A stretch of 64,000 nucleotides of DNA from JAWODU01 sp046483125 (GCA_046483125.1 JAWODU010000085.1:3879-67878), one strand, 5' to 3'. Counted from the first letter of the stretch, positions 1-8,432 are shown. Program-made: numbers and translations. Notes: generated from the letters alone by a model not told the origin.

Positions 1-153
1 TGGTATCAGGAAAGCTCCCCCGCCGAAGCTGTACAGCTTGTACGGAAATCCCCAGAGATTTCCCAGGCCGACTGCGGAACCTACCGCGGCCAGAACGAAG
101 CCGGGGCGTGTTCCCCATGATTCTCTCTGTTCTTCTCTGATTTCCAGGTTCAT
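1..153 (-). CDS. Sodium-dependent (NSS/SNF family) symporter, N-terminal fragment cut by window edge
   Basis: The first 51 codons of a gene on the minus strand run off the left edge of the window. After a short charged N-terminus the protein reads WGTRPGFVLAAVGSAVGLG and then NLWGFPYK...GGGAF, the hallmark of transmembrane segment 1 of the neurotransmitter:sodium symporter family, where the unwound helix binds sodium and substrate. Members import amino acids or related compounds with sodium across the inner membrane; the substrate cannot be told from this piece. The ATG at 153 is preceded by a GAGGAAG ribosome site at good spacing. Family membership is confident from the motif; everything beyond residue 51 is outside the window. 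Confidence 0.85.
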   Translation of the reverse strand, partial: MNLEIREEQRESWGTRPGFVLAAVGSAVGLGNLWGFPYKLYSFGGGAFLIP

Positions 154-233
154 ACGGCCTTCCTCATCTCTTGTCCGTCCGCCTCTTCAGCAAAGAACAA
201 CGAACAAGGAACAAAGAGCAACAAACTCTTCCC

Positions 234-887
234 TTACCCCCCTCCGCCGGTGGCTATCCACTCGCTGATGAAGTCTATCAGGTTTGCGCTCTTCCGGCCT
301 GCCGCGACAAAGCAGTCCTGGCCCAAGCCCACCAGCAATCCGCCGATTATGGCCCGCAGGTAGAAATCGTCGCAGGTTGTAAACAGATAATACAAAGCGT
401 ACGGCGGAATCAGCAGGCAGAGAATGCCCTGGAACACGGAATCCTTGAAGGCTTTGAGAAGTATCATGAGATCCAGAACCACGGCAATCCACAAGGCGTA
501 TTCTCTTACCATGAAAATATAAGTCTGAGGCGCCAGCCCGCCGTAACGCAGCGCCCCCATGGTGCCTCCAAGAACCAGAAAAACGAGCCAGCTTCCCATG
601 TTATGGGTAAACCGGAATTTTTTTCTGCGTCGCGGAGCCGGCCCCATCAGGTCCATCTGTGTGGGTTCAGGCGGAGCAGATGATGAAGTATCCGCGGAAG
701 GAGGGGGAGCCGGAGCAGTTTGTCTGGTACGTAAACCAGGTTTTTTCTTTTGCTTCTGCGAACCGGCGTAGGCCGGTTTTTGCAGTTTCTGCCCGCAGTT
801 GCGGCAAACCAGAGAAGAATCGTCTGCGAATTCGGATACTGTGGTAACCGCGGAACAATCAGGGCAGGTTATCTGTATATCGGCCAT
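234..887 (-). CDS. Zinc-ribbon multi-pass membrane protein of unknown function
   Basis: A 217-residue protein. Residues 8-31 hold a zinc ribbon (C8-x2-C11 and C28-x2-C31). A Lys/Pro/Ala-rich linker follows (about 40-95), then three or four hydrophobic segments from about residue 98 to 205, so the ribbon should face the cytoplasm at the inner membrane. I do not recognise a named family. Proteins joining an N-terminal zinc ribbon to a small membrane domain are common in Planctomycetes/Verrucomicrobia-type genomes, but a function cannot be given. The gene follows the symporter start divergently spaced by 80 bases that hold an AACAAGGAAC-type low-complexity word array (about 188-228). The coding region itself looks intact and unremarkable. 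Confidence 0.75.
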   Translation of the reverse strand: MADIQITCPDCSAVTTVSEFADDSSLVCRNCGQKLQKPAYAGSQKQKKKPGLRTRQTAPAPPPSADTSSSAPPEPTQMDLMGPAPRRRKKFRFTHNMGSWLVFLVLGGTMGALRYGGLAPQTYIFMVREYALWIAVVLDLMILLKAFKDSVFQGILCLLIPPYALYYLFTTCDDFYLRAIIGGLLVGLGQDCFVAAGRKSANLIDFISEWIATGGGG

Positions 888-1063
888 AGAGATTTATACG
901 CCTGGAATATTGCGTTCTCCTTGACGAATATTGATAATAGAGCTTTTTTATCGTTTTACTCAAGCAGAATCAGCGGGAGCTCTTTTGCTTTCCGGCGGGG
1001 AACCGTGAACAGTAAACTGTGAACCTTCTCCCATGATAAGCAGGAAGAAAAACCTTTTGATAA

Positions 1064-1331
1064 CGTTCAAATGTTGACGCCTGCAAGGTAAAACGCCTGG
1101 TCCCAATTTACGCGCATCGAAGACCAAACTCTTAATCGAGCCCTTAACCGACCCGCTTAATCGCTAACGCATTGCCTATTAACGGTTAAGTATATCGAGT
1201 GTATCCGAGTAAGGGCATCCGTCCGCCGCGGCGGAAAGGGTGGCGGTTAAGAATGCGAGTAAGGGTATCAATGTGTCGTCATCCTTCGATACAAATCAGT
1301 AATTCTCCCGCCAGGCTTCAACATTTGAACG
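1064..1331. repeat. 268-bp element with 20-bp terminal inverted repeats (family A, copy 1)
   Basis: The ends at 1064-1083 and 1312-1331 are inverted copies that match at 19 of 20 positions (CGTTCAAATGTTGA...GCCTG). Inside lies the family A core: repeated TTAAG/TAAGGG words either side of the perfect palindrome TCCGCCGCGGCGGA at 1222-1235, followed by AAAGGGTGGCGGTTAAG. There is no open frame of note, so it behaves like a miniature non-autonomous element or an extragenic repeat. It fills most of the 471-base gap between the zinc-ribbon gene and the regulator gene. The flanking TA dinucleotides could be a target duplication, but this is weak. Confidence 0.65.
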
Positions 1332-1358
1332 ATACCAATCCTTTGCCTTTTCCAGGGG

Positions 1359-1943
1359 TTACGGGAGTGTTCCGAAAAGGAGTATGCCTTCTTTTTCAAC
1401 GCGCCGCCAGAGCGGCGTGTATTCTTCTCTGTCCATGGTGTTGGTGTCTAGAAGATGATGCTCGAGCGTCATGCCGTATCGCTCTTTTATTGCCTCACCG
1501 AGTTTATTTATCGTGCCGAGTGATTTGATTCGGGCTCTGCCGGTGGTAAAGAGCATCGTGACAATCAGACGTCCTCCGTAGTCGGTTTCCTCGCGCGCAA
1601 GCGGGCCGGTTGCCACCGCGGCCATAGGCCTGGGGCGCACGACACGCCGAACGGTTTTCCGGAGGTCATCCCAGAAAAGCTCTTCTGCTTCAAAAGCTCC
1701 CTTCAGTGCTTTCGACACCAGGTAATGTCCGTGGTTGAGGCTGTAAAGATAGGAATTGCCGGTTTCGGCACGGGTAACTGCTCTGGCCTCAACCAGGAAT
1801 TCAAGGGCGAGCATTGTGGACCTGTTCGAAAGCCCGCAGGCGCGTTCCACGCCCCTGCCGGTAAGCGATTCATTCGCTTTGTACAGGGCGCGCAAAACCA
1901 TGACCTGACTGCGGTTTGCCAGTATGTAATTCAGGCCATCCAT
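1359..1943 (-). CDS. Winged-helix protein with a degenerate nucleotidyltransferase-like domain
   Basis: A 194-residue protein. Residues 1-75 look like a winged helix-turn-helix of the MarR/ArsR type (LANRSQVMVLRALYKANESL, then a recognition-helix region and a wing ending near SYLYSLN). The C-terminal half resembles the nucleotidyltransferase fold often fused to such domains: ATGPLAREETDYGGRLIV lines up with the GSxARGExxxxSDxD signature, but the catalytic aspartates are missing. It is probably a DNA-binding regulator whose enzyme domain has been kept as a sensor or scaffold. The target is unknown. It stands alone between two repeat-rich gaps, with its start at the edge of an ATTAAG-word array. 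Family call moderate, function inferred. Confidence 0.6.
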   Translation of the reverse strand: MDGLNYILANRSQVMVLRALYKANESLTGRGVERACGLSNRSTMLALEFLVEARAVTRAETGNSYLYSLNHGHYLVSKALKGAFEAEELFWDDLRKTVRRVVRPRPMAAVATGPLAREETDYGGRLIVTMLFTTGRARIKSLGTINKLGEAIKERYGMTLEHHLLDTNTMDREEYTPLWRRVEKEGILLFGTLP

Positions 1944-1995
1944 TCGTATCTAAATCTTAATCTCCCCAAATCTTAATCCCAAGCTTAATCTTGTA

Positions 1996-2345
1996 TCCCC
2001 CGCGCCACGCAGGCCGGCGTGTGGCGGAGGGGTTCGGCTCTGCCTCTGCGCTCCGTGTGTGCCCTGTAGCCCTGCGTCACGCATTTCGTTCGCAAATCGA
2101 ACCGCGATCTCACCGCTTCTGCTTCGTTTCCGCCCTCCTCGGGTATATGTATACACGCTCGGAGGGCGGGGCCTTGCAGAAGCGGCAAGCTTGCGATCCG
2201 ATTTGCGAATCCTACGGAAGCGAAATGCGTGACGCAACAGCCCGCATCGCGGGCGGCGTACTGGAGGTTTCACAGCGCCGCTTATCCGCGATGCAAGAAG
2301 AGTAGACCTCCCACCATCCTGTAGATCCGGTAGATCCTGTCTAAA
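1996..2345. repeat. Nested-palindrome mosaic element (family B, copy 1)
   Basis: This element is a near-complete inverted counterpart of the one at 12241-12600. Its middle forms nested arms: 2073-2088 pairs perfectly with 2221-2236 (16 bp), 2089-2099 with 2199-2209 (11 bp), 2113-2122 with 2176-2185 (10 bp) and 2130-2138 with 2161-2169 (9 bp, CCGCCCTCC/GGAGGGCGG). Smaller hairpins lie outside these (GCCCGCATCGCGGGC near 2240, CGCCAC...GTGGCG near 2004). It ends in the GATCCTGT word at 2318-2342. No plausible gene is present. ATTAAG-type words at 1950-1995 precede it. Confidence 0.8.
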
Positions 2346-2476
2346 CATCTTCTCCCCTTCTCCCATTTCTGCTTTCTGCTTTCAACTTTCAGCTTTCAGC
2401 TTTTCTTTTTGCGGCTATTCCAGTTCCGGACTTTCGGCGAACACATCCGTGAAATCGGTGGTTCTTACCTTCTTCA
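2346..2476. other. Low-complexity words upstream of mreB
   Basis: The stretch begins with a quasi-tandem array of CTTTCTGC/CTTTCAGC words (about 2364-2406). It continues with a fragment resembling the ATCCGTGAAATC-type dispersed word at 2446-2466 that is also seen near 50765. I see no gene here. Confidence 0.5.
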
Positions 2477-2498
2477 ATGCCGAAAAGGCGGCATTTTT
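2477..2498 (+). terminator. Hairpin with T-run upstream of mreB
   Basis: ATGCCG at 2477-2482 pairs with CGGCAT at 2489-2494 and is followed by TTTT, the form of an intrinsic terminator. No plus-strand gene ends just upstream, so it may insulate mreB from read-through out of the repeat region or act on an mreB leader transcript. A TTGACG box follows at 2519-2524 but I see no convincing -10 partner. Confidence 0.4.
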
Positions 2499-2590
2499 GC
2501 AATAGTGCAAATTCCTTCTTGACGGCAATTAACAAAATGGCGCAAATTAGGCAATGTTAAAGCTGGCGCAACCCGGTTGCCTGAAAAGAT

Positions 2591-3628
2591 ATGAATATGT
2601 GGAATGCTTTTTTGGGGATGTTCTCGAATGATATCGGGATCGATCTGGGCACCGCGAACACGCTGGTTTACGTAAAAGAGCGGGGCATTGTGCTTCGCGA
2701 GCCTTCCGTAGTGGCCATTCAGGCCGGCACCAAACGCATTCTTGCCGTCGGTGAGGAAGCCAAACGCATGCTCGGCCGGACTCCCGGAAACATTGTCGCC
2801 GTAAGGCCGATGAAGGCCGGCGTAATTGCGGATTTCGAGATTACGGAGGCAATGCTGAGGTACTTCATAAAGAAGGTCCATAACCGCCGCAAGATGGTTC
2901 GCCCCAGAATAATTATCGCGGTGCCCAGCGACATAACCGAAGTGGAAAAGCGGGCGGTTAAGGATTCGGCCACGCACGCCGGCGCGAGGGAAGTGTTCCT
3001 CATTGAAGAACCCATGGCCGCGGCCATAGGCGTGGGTCTTCCCGTTCAGGAACCGGCGGGCAACATGGTTGTGGATATCGGCGGAGGCACAACGGAAGTG
3101 GCACTCATATCTCTTGCCGGTATCGTGTTCAGCCGCACGGTACGTGTCGGCGGTGATCAGATGGACGAGTGCATAGCCCAGTATATGAAACGCGTTTACA
3201 ATTTGATGATAGGAGATCGAACGTCGGAAGATGTAAAGATGACAATGGGGTCGGCCTATCCGGTCGGGGATGAAACAAGTATTGAAGTTAAAGGGCGCGA
3301 TTTGGTTGCAGGTTTGCCCAAGACCCTTTCCATAACGTCGGAAGAAATCCGCGAGGCTCTTCAGGAGCCCGTTTCTTCCATTATTGACGCCATAAGGATT
3401 ACATTGGAGCGGTGTCCTCCGGAATTGTCGGCCGATCTTGTCGATAGAGGCATGATCCTGGCCGGCGGAGGGTCGCTTTTGACGGGCATAGACAAGCTTA
3501 TAGCCGAACAGACGGGTCTGCCCGTTCACGTGGCCGACGATCCGCTGAGCGCGGTGGCCGAAGGGACGGGAGTGGTTCTTAACGAGCTTAAATTCCTGCG
3601 TAAAACGGCCCACGCGGACCGTTTGTAA
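2591..3628 (+). CDS. mreB: Rod shape-determining protein MreB
   Basis: A full-length bacterial actin of 345 residues. It forms ATP-dependent filaments under the inner membrane that steer the elongasome. The actin-fold nucleotide motifs are all present: phosphate-1 GIDLGTANT near residues 16-24, phosphate-2 DIGGGTTEV at 162-170 and the adenosine motif AGGGSLLTGI at 291-300. The N-terminal MNMWNAFLGMF is a hydrophobic, membrane-binding start. The gene heads the cluster mreB-mreC-mreD-PBP2-rodA. The 120 bases upstream contain a terminator-like hairpin and repeated GCAAATT words, so control elements for the cluster probably lie there. Identity is near certain. Confidence 0.97.
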   Translation: MNMWNAFLGMFSNDIGIDLGTANTLVYVKERGIVLREPSVVAIQAGTKRILAVGEEAKRMLGRTPGNIVAVRPMKAGVIADFEITEAMLRYFIKKVHNRRKMVRPRIIIAVPSDITEVEKRAVKDSATHAGAREVFLIEEPMAAAIGVGLPVQEPAGNMVVDIGGGTTEVALISLAGIVFSRTVRVGGDQMDECIAQYMKRVYNLMIGDRTSEDVKMTMGSAYPVGDETSIEVKGRDLVAGLPKTLSITSEEIREALQEPVSSIIDAIRITLERCPPELSADLVDRGMILAGGGSLLTGIDKLIAEQTGLPVHVADDPLSAVAEGTGVVLNELKFLRKTAHADRL

Positions 3629-3764
3629 GTCCTTTTCCCGCTATTATTCCCCACTGAATTCGCCGCATTGCGACTGCCGGCATTCCGGCGATATGCATGC
3701 AAAGCCTGCCCCGAAACACCTCGAATCCTGCGCAATTTGAAGCCGCGCAACGGACAGGTAAGCC

Positions 3765-4610
3765 ATGAGAAGAGAGAGAAAAGTTATTGTTTGCGTTGTC
3801 TGTCTGGCCATCGTGCTTGTGCTGAACCTTCCTGCGAGCTGTGTACGGGAAATCAAGGGGGAAACGCGGGACAGTTTCGTTCCCTTCCAGAACGTAATGT
3901 GGCTTGTGATCCGCGGCGGAGGTGATTTTCTGTCTTCGGTGACCAACGCCCGCGGGGAACTTGAAGAAAAAAAGGAAATGGAAAGAGAGATCGCGTTCCT
4001 TAACGAGAAGATTGTGAGTCTGGAAAATGCGGCGCGGGAAAACGAAATCCTGCGCGACAAACTGGGTTTCGCCAGCCGTGATGAAAGAAGCCTGAGACTC
4101 TGCGAGGTAGTGGGGCGGGACATAAGCGGATGGTGGCAGACGCTTACATTGAACGCGGGAGCTCATGAAGGCGTAAAAGAAAACATGGCGGTGATAACAT
4201 CCGAGGGCCTGGTGGGGCACGTTAAATCGGTTTCCAGACATACGGCTACGGTATTGCTGATTACCGATCAGACATCGCGGGCGGCCTGCAGGCTGTCCCG
4301 GAGCGGCGCCTTCGGCGTAATTCGGGGCGCCGGTGTCGCCCTTAGCGGCAAGCACCGGCTGGAGATGCTTTATTCGGTAAGACCCTGTGTAATGGACTAT
4401 ATACCGAGTGATAGCGATGTAAAACCCAACGATCAAGTTTTGACTTCGGGTCTTGGAGGCGTTTACCCGTCGGGTCTTCTTGTGGGTTACGTGACCGCTA
4501 TTCGGCCTTCGCCCTCGGCTCTATACCAGAGAGCCGAAGTAGTACCGGCGGCGGAACTCAGGTCTCTGAAATACGTTTTTGTGGTGATGGAGGAGGACGG
4601 AGAGGGATGA
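3765..4610 (+). CDS. mreC: Rod shape-determining protein MreC
   Basis: A 281-residue bitopic protein. A single membrane anchor spans about residues 7-24, a coiled coil runs from about 61 to 101 (rich in E/K/L), and a beta-rich periplasmic domain occupies the rest, with the MreC signature DQTSRAACRLSRSGAFGVIRG and later GGVYPSGLLVGYV. MreC bridges MreB, MreD and PBP2 in the cell elongation complex. The start ATG at 3765 follows a 136-base gap after mreB. The C-terminus is acidic (EEDGEG) and runs straight into a GATGACGGA-type repeat array, so the last codons may be repeat-derived. Confidence 0.94.
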   Translation: MRRERKVIVCVVCLAIVLVLNLPASCVREIKGETRDSFVPFQNVMWLVIRGGGDFLSSVTNARGELEEKKEMEREIAFLNEKIVSLENAARENEILRDKLGFASRDERSLRLCEVVGRDISGWWQTLTLNAGAHEGVKENMAVITSEGLVGHVKSVSRHTATVLLITDQTSRAACRLSRSGAFGVIRGAGVALSGKHRLEMLYSVRPCVMDYIPSDSDVKPNDQVLTSGLGGVYPSGLLVGYVTAIRPSPSALYQRAEVVPAAELRSLKYVFVVMEEDGEG

Positions 4611-4700
4611 CGGATGACAGATGACAGATGACGGAGGACAGATGACAGACGACGGAGGAAGGAGGACAGAGGGAGAGATTAAGATTGGGATTAAGATGGG
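4604..4700. repeat. GATGACGGA / GATTAAGATTGGG word array between mreC and mreD
   Basis: About ten imperfect copies of an 8-10 base word (GATGACGGA, GATGACAGA, GGAGGACAGA) are followed by GAGAGATTAAGATTGGGATTAAGATGGG split over a few units. The same two modules occur in the same order at 8433-8565 and 12105-12240. It starts on the mreC stop codon and occupies most of the mreC-mreD spacer. Confidence 0.75.
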
Positions 4701-4735
4701 CAGGCAAAGGTTATGCGAGACCATAGGGATATGAA

Positions 4736-5257
4736 ATGACTACGGCGGTATCCATGATATTTCTGGTAATCGGCGCGGGGGTAATGCAGATGCTGTTCCC
4801 TGCTCCGGCCGCGTTCGGCGGGGCTCAGTTTCCTTTTCTGGCCTGTGTTGTCATTTATTACGCTCTCAACAGAAGCACCGCTCTCGCCCTGGCGGCCGCG
4901 TTTACCGCCGGTTTTCTGCACGATACACTGAGTGAAATACCGCTTGGTTATTCGGCGGTGTGCCTGGGGATAATCGGATGGCTTATGGGATTGACCCGGG
5001 ACCTGGTGGTGACCGAATCCTTCATTACGCAGGTGTTTTTCGGCGCCGTCGGGGCCATGGCGTTTACGTTCGGCCTCTACGCCCTGCTGGCGGGAGCCGA
5101 TCTGGTGCAGTGCGGCTTCGGCCGGCTGTTTCTGAAGATGATAGGCAGTGGAATTTTCGGCGCTGTCTCGGCTCCGCCGGTCTTTCTGGCCGGGGCCGGC
5201 CTGGACAGGCTCCTGGGAAATATAGAAACGAGGAAAACACTGGAAGATGTTGAGTAA
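4736..5257 (+). CDS. mreD: Rod shape-determining membrane protein MreD
   Basis: A small, very hydrophobic 173-residue protein with about five membrane helices, in the expected place between mreC and the PBP2 gene. The motif AAFTAGFLHDTLSEIPLGYSAVC (about residues 54-76) is typical of MreD (GxxxDxxxxxxLGxxa). It sits in the inner membrane and links MreC to the peptidoglycan synthases RodA and PBP2. The end of the gene overlaps the PBP2 start by 11 bases, so the two are probably translationally coupled. The start is separated from mreC by a repeat array rather than by a simple spacer. Confidence 0.9.
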   Translation: MTTAVSMIFLVIGAGVMQMLFPAPAAFGGAQFPFLACVVIYYALNRSTALALAAAFTAGFLHDTLSEIPLGYSAVCLGIIGWLMGLTRDLVVTESFITQVFFGAVGAMAFTFGLYALLAGADLVQCGFGRLFLKMIGSGIFGAVSAPPVFLAGAGLDRLLGNIETRKTLEDVE

Positions 5258-7073
5258 CCCGATTTCTGAAGCCCCCGGCCGTGTACATGTAATACTCCTT
5301 GGTGTTGCGGGGACGCTGATCTTTCTGACGGCGGCACTGTGGCACCTGCAGGTGGTAGAAGGCGGAGAGTACCGTGAGACGGGTCTGAGACAGAGTATCC
5401 GGGGCATACGTCTGCCTTCGGTACGAGGAAGAATTCTGGACCGGAACGGAGTTCGCCTCGCGGGAAGCAGGCCGAGTTACTGTATTGCCGTCTATATCGA
5501 AGAACTGAGACAGCCGGGCGGATGGTCGAACACCATAGATAGAGTTGAGCGGACCATAACGGAAGTTGAAGATGTCATAAACCTTACTTCGCCCCTGACT
5601 CGAGAGGGCATTGCCGCACATGTAAAAAGGAGACTGCCTCTGCCCCTTACAGCGTTTCGCGACATAGGAGAAAAAGGACTGGCTCGATGGTCGGAACTCG
5701 GCGGCGACAGGCCGGGCGTGGGCATACAGGTTGAAGCTCTTCGAATCTATCCGCACGGGAAGCTTGCGGGTCACTTGCTCGGGTATGTGGGCAGATCCAA
5801 ACCCGCGCAAAACCCGGATGACCCGTATCACTATTACCTTCCTCAGATGGGGGGAAGAAGGGGAATTGAAGCGGTAAAGAATCGAAAGCTCACCGGCAAG
5901 GCCGGAGGCAGGCTGGTACAGGTCGACGCGTCCGGATTTGTACGGCGAGTGTTCCGCCGGAGAGACCCAGTGCCCGGCGAAGACGTAATGCTTACGATAG
6001 ACGCGGATATACAGCGTCTTGCGGAAGAAGCGCTGGCATTTCAGCCGGAATGGGAAAGCGGAAGCGTGAAGGGCGCCATAGTGGCGATGGATCCCCGCAA
6101 CGGCGATGTACTTGCCATGGCGGGCGCGCCTTCTTTCGATCCCAACGTTTTCAGTCCAAGCGTATCTCCGGAGCAGTGGGAAGCGCTTATGCAGGACGAG
6201 GGCAAACCTCTGCTGAACAGGCCGGTTGCAGCGGTCTATGCTCCGGGGAGCACGTTTAAACCTGTCGTGGCGATAGCGGCCCTTGAGAACGGAAAGGCGG
6301 ACGCCGGCACGAAATTCGACTGTCCCGGGTATTTCAGGGTGGGAAACGCCACGTTTAACTGCTGGAGCACCAGGGGGCACGGCACAATCGGCATGAGAAA
6401 GGCCCTGGAGCAGTCGTGCAACGCCTTCTTCTGCCAGCTGGGACTGCAATGCGGTTATGAATACATATACCACATGGCTTCCGCTCTGGGTTTCGGAAAG
6501 AGAACGGGAATAGCGCTTGTTTCCGAACAGCCGGGGCTTCTTCCCGACGAGGGATGGAAGAGACGACGCTACAGGGACGCGTGGCGGCCGGGTGATACGT
6601 GCAACGCATCGATAGGCCAGGGGGCGCTGTGTGTAACCCCTCTGCAGATGTGCGTAATGGTTTCGGTCCTGGCCAACGGCGGATACGTCTACCGGCCGCG
6701 GCTGATACACAGCGGAGTAAGGGCGGGGAATCTTGTGAATGCCATGGAATGGTCGGCCGACACGCTGGAATTGGTCCGGGGCGGGATGCGCGACGTTATT
6801 CAGGCTCCGCACGGAACGGGCAAGCGCGCGAAGGTGGACGGAGTGGAAATGGCGGGTAAGACGGGAACCGCGGAATACGGGGTTCCGGAAGAGAATAAAA
6901 AGCACGCGTGGATGATAGCCTTTGCGCCTTTTGGAAATCCGCGTTACGCGGTCTCGGTTGTGATTGAAGACGCTCTGTCCGGCGGAAGAAACGCTGCTCC
7001 GCGCATACAGCATCTGATGGAAGGCATTTTCGCTTTGGAGCGTTACAGAACAGATCACGTGAAAGTAGAATGA
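5247..7073 (+). CDS. mrdA: Penicillin-binding protein 2 (peptidoglycan transpeptidase of the elongasome)
   Basis: A 608-residue class B PBP. One membrane anchor lies at about residues 10-32, a dimerisation/pedestal domain follows (RGRILDRNGVRLA near 50-64), then the transpeptidase domain with all three active-site motifs: S335-x-x-K338 (GSTFK), S390-C-N392 and K538-T-G540 (KTGTAEYG). It crosslinks new peptidoglycan in the periplasm with RodA as glycosyltransferase partner. Length and order are standard for PBP2. It overlaps mreD by 11 bases; the gap to rodA is occupied by a GACAGGAT palindrome element. I see no sign of damage. Confidence 0.95.
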   Translation: MLSNPISEAPGRVHVILLGVAGTLIFLTAALWHLQVVEGGEYRETGLRQSIRGIRLPSVRGRILDRNGVRLAGSRPSYCIAVYIEELRQPGGWSNTIDRVERTITEVEDVINLTSPLTREGIAAHVKRRLPLPLTAFRDIGEKGLARWSELGGDRPGVGIQVEALRIYPHGKLAGHLLGYVGRSKPAQNPDDPYHYYLPQMGGRRGIEAVKNRKLTGKAGGRLVQVDASGFVRRVFRRRDPVPGEDVMLTIDADIQRLAEEALAFQPEWESGSVKGAIVAMDPRNGDVLAMAGAPSFDPNVFSPSVSPEQWEALMQDEGKPLLNRPVAAVYAPGSTFKPVVAIAALENGKADAGTKFDCPGYFRVGNATFNCWSTRGHGTIGMRKALEQSCNAFFCQLGLQCGYEYIYHMASALGFGKRTGIALVSEQPGLLPDEGWKRRRYRDAWRPGDTCNASIGQGALCVTPLQMCVMVSVLANGGYVYRPRLIHSGVRAGNLVNAMEWSADTLELVRGGMRDVIQAPHGTGKRAKVDGVEMAGKTGTAEYGVPEENKKHAWMIAFAPFGNPRYAVSVVIEDALSGGRNAAPRIQHLMEGIFALERYRTDHVKVE

Positions 7074-7100
7074 AGAATTGAAGAAAAAATCGAGAGAGTC

Positions 7101-7212
7101 TTTAGGCAGGATCAATCCGCAGAATCAACAGGATAGTTTTCCGTCAATTATGCGGCGACAGCCGCATGATTGGCGGCTTATGATGCATCTCAGATCCTGT
7201 AAATCCTGTCAG
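7101..7212. repeat. Composite palindrome with GACAGGAT ends between PBP2 and rodA
   Basis: The left arm carries GGCAGGATCAATCC...AACAGGAT, the right arm ATCCTGTAAATCCTGTC, and the centre is a near-palindrome (CAATTATGCGGC, then GCCGCATGATTG, at about 7145-7172). The same plan is seen at 51868-51970 inside the trp operon. It would fold into a long hairpin within the mre/rod transcript. Confidence 0.65.
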
Positions 7213-7235
7213 AAAATTCCCAGTGGAGAGAGCTA

Positions 7236-8429
7236 GTGAACCGGTTTACAGGGGAATTCAGAAAGTTCAGAGATTCAAGCTGGTCTTTGACGACAGCGGT
7301 GTTTCTGCTGGTTATTCTCGGAGTCATGTTCGTATCCAGCGCGTCCGAAGCGGCGGGCGAAAGTTACAGCGGACTCTGGCGGCGTCATCTGCTGAGGATC
7401 GCTCTGGGGATATGCTTCTACGGCTTTTTCTCCCTTTTTGATTACCGGAATTTGAGAAAGGCGGCATGGGGACTGTATGCGCTGGCAATTGCGCTTCTGG
7501 TTCTCGTCCTTATGGTCGGCAAAGTTGTCAATAACGCGAAGAGCTGGCTCATGATTTTCGGTTTCGGCCTTCAGCCCGCGGAAGTGGCCAAATTCGCGGT
7601 AATTGTGCTTCTTGCCGCGGTTCTGAGCCGTCCGAATTTTTCCGTGAACAGCGCGGGAGGGCTTGCGCTTACGGTATCGGCGGGGCTTCTGCCGTTTATT
7701 CTGATAGTGATACAGCCCGATATCGGCACCGCGGCGGTTTTCATACCCCTGACGCTGGTCATGGCGTTCGCCGGAGGCGTGTCTCTGAGAGCGCTCGGTT
7801 ACGGTCTCGGCATGATGTTACTGGCGGTTGTTCTGTTGCTTTCGGCCCTGTTTTTACCCCGAAAACTTGGAATGGAGGAAGAAACCTGCCGCCGAATCGC
7901 GCGGTATACTCTGCTGAGCGAATACCAGAGGGACAGAATAGTGGCCTTCTTCAGGCCGGAGCAGGATCCGCTGGGAGTGGGATGGAGCAAAATGCAGTCC
8001 AAGATAGCCGTCGGGTCCGGCGGATGGACGGGGAAAGGCTACGGCAAAGGCACTCAGAGCGCTTTGGGTTACCTGCCCAGCACCGTGGCCCCCACGGATT
8101 TCATCTATTCCGTTATTGCCGAAGAGACGGGGTTTGCGGGGGCTTTTGCCGTACTGCTGTTGTTCGGAGCGGCGGCGGGGAAAGGCCTGTTGATAGCTGT
8201 CAACACCAGGAACAGAATGGGCCGGCTTCTGTGCGTGGGGGTAGTGACGGTGATTTTTACTCACGTGTTCATAAACACGGCCATGACGATAGGACTGATA
8301 CCGATTACGGGACTGCCCCTGCCGTTAATAAGTTACGGTGGTACATTTACTGTAGTTACGATGGCTGGTCTCGGTGTGATACAGAGCGTTTGCATTTATT
8401 CGCGCAGAAGCTACGGGATGGAAAGGTGA
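7236..8429 (+). CDS. mrdB: RodA, SEDS peptidoglycan glycosyltransferase
   Basis: A 397-residue polytopic membrane protein of the FtsW/RodA/SpoVE (SEDS) family, with about ten hydrophobic segments. Typical motifs are IQPDIGTAAVFIPLTLVMAFAGG in the middle and GLIPITGLPLPLISYGGT near residues 347-364 at the C-terminus. SEDS proteins polymerise lipid II; RodA works with PBP2 in side-wall elongation. The start is GTG at 7236 after a GGAGAGAG ribosome site. Its neighbours identify it as RodA rather than FtsW. A word-repeat array begins within a few bases of the stop codon. Confidence 0.93.
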   Translation: MNRFTGEFRKFRDSSWSLTTAVFLLVILGVMFVSSASEAAGESYSGLWRRHLLRIALGICFYGFFSLFDYRNLRKAAWGLYALAIALLVLVLMVGKVVNNAKSWLMIFGFGLQPAEVAKFAVIVLLAAVLSRPNFSVNSAGGLALTVSAGLLPFILIVIQPDIGTAAVFIPLTLVMAFAGGVSLRALGYGLGMMLLAVVLLLSALFLPRKLGMEEETCRRIARYTLLSEYQRDRIVAFFRPEQDPLGVGWSKMQSKIAVGSGGWTGKGYGKGTQSALGYLPSTVAPTDFIYSVIAEETGFAGAFAVLLLFGAAAGKGLLIAVNTRNRMGRLLCVGVVTVIFTHVFINTAMTIGLIPITGLPLPLISYGGTFTVVTMAGLGVIQSVCIYSRRSYGMER

Positions 8430-8432
8430 GTA

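Noticed and set aside
4604..4700. Possible CRISPR array in the regularly spaced GATGACGGA words
   Set aside because: Units are 8-10 bases with no spacers of constant size and no cas genes nearby; it is a low-complexity array.
5064..7115. A 683-codon open frame antisense to the PBP2 gene
   Set aside because: It mirrors the codon structure of PBP2, shows no motif or domain and would overlap mreD and PBP2 entirely.
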